A stretch of 10,096 bases of DNA from Spirochaetaceae bacterium (GTDB lineage Bacteria; Spirochaetota; Spirochaetia; Treponematales; Breznakiellaceae): the NCBI GenBank assembly GCA_031267955.1, contig JAIRYB010000076.1, positions 1-10,096 on the forward strand, given 5' to 3'. Below the pieces are notes generated by a model that was not told the DNA's origin, made no database searches, and was given only the letters and a program-made list of their open reading frames with translations. Every line of letters starts with the position of its first letter. The stretch's first letter is position 1. Shown piece by piece: positions 6,336 through 10,096 of the stretch. A program made the translations under genes and the position numbers.

Positions 6336-6365
6336 ATAATCCGCCAAAAGGGGCCGCAGAGTCAA
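6336..6365 (-). promoter_or_regulatory. Promoter of the aminotransferase gene
   Basis: On the minus strand, TTGACT (6365-6360) and GATTAT (6341-6336) are 18 bases apart. The -10 ends 9 bases before ATG 6326, leaving a leader of about 0-3 bases. The -10 matches consensus at four of six positions, so this is weaker than the promoter at 6436. Confidence 0.4.
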
Positions 6366-6435
6366 GGAGCGTATACAAGGAAAGCGGGCAAAGGCCGGAG
6401 CTTGGAACTGCGGACCGGAATGTCAATCGCGCGCG

Positions 6436-6465
6436 TTGACAGCGGTCCGGGCTTTTTCCTACAAT
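6436..6465 (+). promoter_or_regulatory. Strong sigma70-like promoter of the UPF0158-GNAT gene
   Basis: A perfect TTGACA (6436-6441) and TACAAT (6460-6465) are separated by 18 bases. The -10 ends 6 bases before ATG 6472, placing the transcription start at the start codon. It is the best consensus match in the window and argues that the TTG at 6436 is a -35 box, not a start codon. Confidence 0.7.
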
Positions 6466-6471
6466 AAAAGT

Positions 6472-7374
6472 ATGCGGTTTGAACTAACCGAAGCGCTCAT
6501 GAACGACATACTCTTTTCCATGGAAGACCAGAACGGCGAATTTATTCTGGATACCCGGGAGGGGGTAATAATAGGCGAAAATGACGAAGACTATGAAGAC
6601 GCGGAGGAAGACGGCGGGGACGAAGGCCGGTTTATCGGGCTTCCCTACTGGGGCCCCACCGAGGGGTACCGGCTTATGGAAAAATTCGCCGTCGCGTTTA
6701 AAAACGCGGTTATCAGGGAAAAGCTGACCGCCGCGCTGGATCAGGGCAAGGGGGTGTTCCGGGCTTTTAAAAACGCGCTCGGTTCGCACCCGGAGGCGGA
6801 GCGGCTTTGGTTTGCCTTTAAGGAACGCGAAATGAGGCAGATCATACTGGACTGGTACAATGCCTATCGGGAAGAATGGGGGCTTGCGCGCCTGGGGAAC
6901 GAGCCGGAAGAAACCGAGGACCTGGTGCTGGAAGACTTCCGGTTCCGCCCCCCGGAAAAACAGGATACGGAGGCGATTGGGAATCTGCGCCAATCCTGCC
7001 TGGCGGAATTGATCTCGGCGGCGGAAGAAGAGGGGCTGGGCGACAAGCCGCCTTTTATCGCCAGCTGGGCCCGGCAGCTTGGCCCGGCGGAACCGCTGCT
7101 CGTGGCGGAGAGCGGCGCCGGGGAATTCGCCGGGTACGTGGCGGCGGTCGGAAGGGATGACACGCTCCTGGTCACAGCCCTTGAGGTAAAGGCCGAATAC
7201 CGGGGCCTGGGTTTGGGGGAGATGATCCTGGCCCGGCTTCTGGAAACGGAGCCGGTAAAAAAGGCCGCCCATGTGGTAGTGGAGCTTCCCCAGGCAGCCG
7301 AAAACTTTTCCCGTGTCCTGCTGCGAAGATCTTTCGTTCCCTTTGCCACTTCTTATGTATTGAAGTCCAAATAA
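6472..7374 (+). CDS. UPF0158 domain fused to GNAT acetyltransferase
   Basis: This 300-residue protein has two parts. Residues 1 to ~140 resemble UPF0158: L-T-E-A-L-M near the start, G-E-F-I-L-D-T-R-E-G-V-I-I, an acidic stretch at ~36-52, G-Y-R-L-M-E-K-F, G-K-G-V-F-R-A-F-K and L-D-W-Y. The function of that domain is not known to me. Residues ~155-300 look like a GNAT N-acetyltransferase: F-R-F-R-P-P-E-K-Q-D at the start, L-L-V-A-E then G-Y-V-A-A-V, and motif A at ~238-253 (A-L-E-V-K-A-E-Y-R-G-L-G-L-G-E-M), whose R-G-L-G-L-G loop binds acetyl-CoA. The acceptor is unknown. ATG 6472 is chosen because the promoter ends 6 bases upstream and the protein then starts at the UPF0158 domain. It overlaps the biotin ligase gene tail-to-tail by 22 bases. 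Confidence 0.85.
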   Translation: MRFELTEALMNDILFSMEDQNGEFILDTREGVIIGENDEDYEDAEEDGGDEGRFIGLPYWGPTEGYRLMEKFAVAFKNAVIREKLTAALDQGKGVFRAFKNALGSHPEAERLWFAFKEREMRQIILDWYNAYREEWGLARLGNEPEETEDLVLEDFRFRPPEKQDTEAIGNLRQSCLAELISAAEEEGLGDKPPFIASWARQLGPAEPLLVAESGAGEFAGYVAAVGRDDTLLVTALEVKAEYRGLGLGEMILARLLETEPVKKAAHVVVELPQAAENFSRVLLRRSFVPFATSYVLKSK

Positions 7375-8231
7375 TTATCCGGCCGGGCCGTGTCCCGGTA
7401 TACATCCAGCTCGCCTGTAATGAAGGCGCGGCTTTCCGTTTCGCCGTCCGCCATGACAAGCAATTCCCCGTCCCCGCCTATCCCCGAAAGTACGCCTTCT
7501 ACCCGCTGCCCCGTATCGGCGCCGCCCGGGAAAAAACATACCCGCTCCCCCCGCCGGTAAAGCCGTTCTTCAAGGCGCGCCCGCCAGGCGCCGGGGGGCC
7601 GGGTTCCGGCGATTTCCCGGTACAGGCGCGCGAGAATTTTTTCCAAAAGCCGGAAACGGTCTTCGCCGGTATAGGCAACGGCTTTCCCGCCGCAGGGCAG
7701 GAGTGACTGCCGGGCCAAAAGAAGGCTGGCCGCCCTGGCGCGGACAGCGGCGGGAAATTCCGTCTGGGCCAGATTCACGCCTACCCCGATATAGACAACG
7801 CAGCCCGAGGCGTCCGCGACGCTTTCGGCGAGTATCCCCGCCGTTTTGAAGGCCGTATCCGCGCTATCCCGCGTTTCAAGCAGCATGATGTCGTTGGGCC
7901 ACTTGACCAGCACCCGGCCTTTCAGTTCCGGGGCAAAATCCTCGACAGCCAGGGAAACGGCAAGGCCCGCCCTAAGGGTGAGCGCGCCGGGAACAAGGCC
8001 GAAGCCGGCGTAACGCAGCAGAATGGTAAAAAGGAGGTTCTCTCCCCGGCCGGCTTCCCAGCGCCTCTCAAGGCCGCGGCCCCGGCCGGCTTCCTGGAAG
8101 CCCGCCGCAATAACCGCGCCATGCACCTCCCCCCGCGAGGCAAGAAGGCGGGCTTCGTCCATGGTACTGGAAACCGTTTCCCGGTAATACACCGGAGCGC
8201 CAAAGGGATTATCAATACTGCAAATTTTCAT
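7353..8231 (-). CDS. birA: Biotin--[acetyl-CoA-carboxylase] ligase
   Basis: This 292-residue enzyme activates biotin with ATP and attaches it to the lysine of biotin-carrier proteins such as the acetyl-CoA carboxylase subunit. Sequence evidence: S-S-T-M-D-E-A at residues 21-27, G-F-Q-E-A-G-R-G-R-G at ~44-53 (the biotinyl-AMP loop) followed by R-R-W, K-W-P-N-D-I-M at 110-116, and I-G-V-G-V-N-L at 148-154. The C-terminal part (R-G-E-R-V-C-F-F, then G-V-L-S-G-I-G-G-D-G-E-L-L-V) is the small SH3-like BPL C-terminal domain. There is no N-terminal helix-turn-helix, so it is a monofunctional ligase and not a biotin repressor. ATG 8231 gives the natural start; a GTG at 8258 would add nine residues. 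It lies 46 bases downstream of the NYN gene on the same strand and may be co-transcribed. No clear Shine-Dalgarno sequence is visible. Confidence 0.93.
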   Translation of the reverse strand: MKICSIDNPFGAPVYYRETVSSTMDEARLLASRGEVHGAVIAAGFQEAGRGRGLERRWEAGRGENLLFTILLRYAGFGLVPGALTLRAGLAVSLAVEDFAPELKGRVLVKWPNDIMLLETRDSADTAFKTAGILAESVADASGCVVYIGVGVNLAQTEFPAAVRARAASLLLARQSLLPCGGKAVAYTGEDRFRLLEKILARLYREIAGTRPPGAWRARLEERLYRRGERVCFFPGGADTGQRVEGVLSGIGGDGELLVMADGETESRAFITGELDVYRDTARPDNYLDFNT

Positions 8232-8277
8232 ACGATACCGGCGGCAAACTTCCGGCACGGGATTAAAATACCCTGGC

Positions 8278-9060
8278 CTATTTGCGCTTTTTCCAGCGAA
8301 TGTAAACCTGGCGGCCGGTACTGTTTTCCTGGGGGCGCTCCTCGGTCTCGAACTGGGGAATGGCGCGGAAAAGATCGCCGAGTTTCTTGAAGCCGTAGTT
8401 CCGGGGATCGAATTCGCTGGACCTGTTGTTGATCTTCTGCCCCACCCCGCCCAGATAAGCCCAGCCGGATTCGTCCGCCAGATCTTCCACGGCGTCCCGC
8501 AGAAGTTTTTGGAGTTTCCGGTCCAGCTTGAATTCCTTGCGGGGTTTTACGACGGGCTTTAATTCGTCGTCGTCCGCCTCTTCCTGGTAATCGCCGCGCA
8601 GTATTTCCGTGTAGATAAATTTGTCACATACGGAAACAAAGGCCCTCGGGGTCTTCTTCTCCCCGAATCCGTAAACCGTGCGCCCGCTTTCCCGCAGCCG
8701 CGCCGCGAGCCGGGTAAAGTCCGAATCGCTTGAAACGATACAGAACCCGTCGAGCTTCTCGCTGTAGAGCAGGTCCATGGCGTCGATAATCATCGCGCTG
8801 TCTGTAGCGTTCTTTCCCGATGTATAGGAAAACTGCTGGATAGGCTGGATGGCGTATTCCAGCAGCCGGTCTTTCCAGGAACGAAGGTTGGTGCTGGTCC
8901 AGTCCCCGTATATACGCTTGACGCTGGCCACGCCGTATTTGGCTACTTCGTCCAAAAGCCCCTCGATGATCACGGGCTGCGTATTATCCGCGTCGATAAG
9001 GACGGCCAGCTTCGCCTGGCTTGACTCTGCCGACTGGCTGGAAAACGGCAATAATGGCAA
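8278..9060 (-). CDS. NYN domain (PIN-like) nuclease with LOTUS/OST-HTH-like C-terminus
   Basis: This 260-residue protein starts with an ordinary linker, then a NYN domain at residues ~17-155. L-A-V-L-I-D-A-D-N-T supplies Asp23, Asp25 and Asn26; N-A-T-D-S-A-M-I-I-D supplies Asp88; and I-V-S-S-D-S-D-F-T-R-L supplies Asp112 and Asp114. These acidic residues are the expected metal-binding set of PIN-like RNases (the LabA/DUF88 group). After an acidic and basic linker, residues ~180-240 (L-L-R-D-A-V-E-D-L to L-G-D-L-F-R-A-I-P-Q-F) resemble the LOTUS/OST-HTH RNA-binding domain. RNA processing or decay is inferred; no substrate can be named. TTG 9060 is chosen because a near-perfect Shine-Dalgarno sequence precedes it. 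ATG 9117 would add 19 residues but has no ribosome binding site. Confidence 0.87.
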   Translation of the reverse strand: MPLLPFSSQSAESSQAKLAVLIDADNTQPVIIEGLLDEVAKYGVASVKRIYGDWTSTNLRSWKDRLLEYAIQPIQQFSYTSGKNATDSAMIIDAMDLLYSEKLDGFCIVSSDSDFTRLAARLRESGRTVYGFGEKKTPRAFVSVCDKFIYTEILRGDYQEEADDDELKPVVKPRKEFKLDRKLQKLLRDAVEDLADESGWAYLGGVGQKINNRSSEFDPRNYGFKKLGDLFRAIPQFETEERPQENSTGRQVYIRWKKRK

Positions 9061-9064
9061 TCTT

Positions 9065-9072
9065 TCACCTCT
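9065..9072 (-). promoter_or_regulatory. Shine-Dalgarno sequence deciding a TTG start
   Basis: AGAGGTGA on the minus strand is complementary to the 16S rRNA tail at seven consecutive positions (GAGGTGA) and ends 4 bases before TTG 9060. It is the strongest Shine-Dalgarno sequence in the window and supports TTG as the start of the NYN gene. A weak promoter could supply this leader: TTGACG (9133-9128), 18 bases, TACAGA (9109-9104). Confidence 0.6.
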
Positions 9073-9187
9073 GTAATTAGTATTTTGGCGGAATTTCCGT
9101 ATGTCTGTAACGGGCATTAACACAAAGCGTCAATAATACCCCGCGCTGGATATTACCACAAAACGCGCGGCAAGCGCCAGCCCCCTG

Positions 9188-9217
9188 TTGATCTTTCCAC
9201 GCGTAATTCCTTATCCT
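9188..9217 (+). promoter_or_regulatory. Promoter of the EndoQ-like gene
   Basis: TTGATC (9188-9193) and TATCCT (9212-9217) are 18 bases apart. The -10 ends 10 bases before ATG 9228, giving a leader of about 4 bases. AAGGG at 9218-9222 could act as a short Shine-Dalgarno sequence only if transcription starts further upstream. The same -10 hexamer is used at 4464. Confidence 0.45.
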
Positions 9218-9227
9218 AAGGGTACTC

Positions 9228-10096
9228 ATGAAAATTACCGCGGACCTCCACGTCCATTCGCGTTTTTCCCGGGCCGCGAGCAAAAACATTTCCCCCTCTT
9301 CCCTTGACTACTGGGCGCGGGTCAAAGGCATCGATCTTGTTGGTACCGGCGACTGTACGCACCCGGTTTGGCTGGAAGAACTGCGCGGGCAGCTGGACGA
9401 GGCGGAAGATGGTTTCTTCATCTTGAAAAAGGGTATCCGCGCGGCTTCCGGCGCGGCCCCGGGCAGTAATACTGTTCCCCGTTTTGTTCTGACCGGAGAA
9501 ATTTGCACAATTTATAAAAAGGCCGGCAGGACGCGCAAGGTACACCACCTGGTCATACTGCCCGGTTTCAGGGCGGCGGCGGCGTTTCAGGCCGGGCTTG
9601 GGCGCGCGGGCAATATACGGAGCGACGGCCGGCCGGTGCTGGGTATCGATTCCCGGGAACTTCTCTCCCTGCTTCTGGAAGCCGACGAACGGAGCCTCCT
9701 TATACCGGCGCATATATGGACCCCCTGGTTTTCCGTTCTTGGCGCGAAATCGGGTTTTGATTCAATTGACGAATGCTACGGCGATCTCGCGGCCTTTATT
9801 CCGGCGGTCGAAACCGGCCTTTCTTCCAACCCGCCCATGAATTGGGCGGTCCCGTCCCTTAACTGTTTTTCAATTATTTCCAATTCCGACGCCCATTCCC
9901 CGGAAAAACTCGGCCGCGAGGCAACGGTTTTCCGGATGGATCTGTCCTACCCCTCCCTTGCCGCCGCGCTTAAGGGCGATGCTTTTGGCGGCGACAGCGC
10001 GGGTATTCTCCGCACGCTTGAATTTTTCCCCCAGGAGGGGAAGTACTACTACGATGGGCATAGAAAATGCGGCGCCGGCATTGGCCCGCGGGAAGC
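9228..10096 (+). CDS. PHP-domain endonuclease Q-like protein, 5' part (open at window end)
   Basis: The frame runs from ATG 9228 to the window edge without a stop, giving 289 residues. It has the PHP metal-site motifs: D-L-H-V-H-S-R-F-S with His8 and His10, V-G-T-G-D-C-T-H-P with Asp42 and His45, T-G-E-I with Glu91, K-V-H-H-L with His106/107, P-A-H-I-W-T-P-W-F-S with His162, E-T-G-L-S-S with Glu195, and S-N-S-D-A-H-S-P with Asp221 and His223. R-T-L-E-F-F-P-Q-E-G-K-Y-Y-Y-D-G-H-R-K-C at 262-281 leads into the family's zinc-binding tail, of which Cys281 is the first visible cysteine. This is the endonuclease Q family, often misannotated as UvrD helicase. EndoQ nicks DNA 5' of deaminated bases such as hypoxanthine and uracil. 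About 100 more residues are expected beyond the window. Cys43 stands where relatives usually have Phe. It is divergent from the NYN gene. Confidence 0.9.
   Translation, partial: MKITADLHVHSRFSRAASKNISPSSLDYWARVKGIDLVGTGDCTHPVWLEELRGQLDEAEDGFFILKKGIRAASGAAPGSNTVPRFVLTGEICTIYKKAGRTRKVHHLVILPGFRAAAAFQAGLGRAGNIRSDGRPVLGIDSRELLSLLLEADERSLLIPAHIWTPWFSVLGAKSGFDSIDECYGDLAAFIPAVETGLSSNPPMNWAVPSLNCFSIISNSDAHSPEKLGREATVFRMDLSYPSLAAALKGDAFGGDSAGILRTLEFFPQEGKYYYDGHRKCGAGIGPRE

Noticed and set aside
6327..6365. TTG start adding 13 residues to the aminotransferase
   Set aside because: The TTG is part of a -35-like TTGACT, and the family N-terminus begins at M-N-P-L-A (6326).
6436..6471. TTG start adding 12 residues to the UPF0158-GNAT protein
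   Set aside because: This TTG is the first base triplet of a perfect TTGACA -35 box with a correctly spaced -10; the domain begins at ATG 6472.
6484..7272. Minus-strand open frame (262 codons)
   Set aside because: It is antisense to the UPF0158-GNAT gene, which has two recognisable domains and a strong promoter.
9061..9117. ATG 9117 as start of the NYN gene
   Set aside because: It has no ribosome binding site, while TTG 9060 has a near-perfect one and the extra 19 residues show no conserved feature. It remains possible.

Overview
The window looks like a spirochaete chromosome, most likely a Treponema-type bacterium. This rests on an InlB B-repeat surface protein, a lipoprotein whose lipobox (L-F-A-S-C) is relaxed in the way spirochaetes tolerate, and a set of housekeeping and repair proteins of the kinds I associate with treponemes. 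It is a judgement from protein character, not from a search.

Layout. 1-827 (+): the 3' part of a repeat-rich, probably surface-exposed protein that is open at the window edge. 825-916: a small cluster of palindromic repeats of the REP/RAYT type. 963-3103 (+): a two-gene unit for a radical SAM DNA modification/repair protein and its usual partner (TIGR03916-like and TIGR03915-like). 3143-4411 (-): an orphan extracellular solute-binding lipoprotein. 4477-4962 (+): an unrecognised helical protein, divergent from the lipoprotein. 5031-6326 (-): a PLP-dependent class I/II aminotransferase, divergent from 6472-7374 (+), a UPF0158-GNAT fusion. 7353-8231 (-): biotin-protein ligase without an HTH domain. 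8278-9060 (-): a NYN (PIN-like) nuclease with a C-terminal LOTUS/OST-HTH-like domain. 9228-10096 (+): the first ~290 residues of a PHP-domain endonuclease Q-like protein, cut by the window end.

How the genes fit together. Two loci point to nucleic-acid repair or processing: the radical SAM/TIGR03915 pair, and the divergent EndoQ-like and NYN genes. The others (aminotransferase, biotin ligase, solute-binding lipoprotein) are metabolic or transport genes with no obvious shared pathway. No tRNA, rRNA, transposase gene or CRISPR array is visible.

The most striking feature is promoter architecture. Several genes that start a transcription unit have a sigma70-like -35/-10 pair whose -10 box ends only 6-10 bases before the ATG, with no Shine-Dalgarno sequence. 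This predicts leaderless or nearly leaderless mRNAs. Two starts instead carry clear Shine-Dalgarno sequences: the downstream gene at 2285 and a TTG start at 9060. The divergent 4411/4477 promoters share one -35 heptamer and contain a perfect 14-bp palindrome, a good operator candidate. Gaps longer than 120 bases lie at 828-962, 6327-6471 and 9061-9227, and each is covered by the repeat or promoter entries. No gap exceeds 300 bases.
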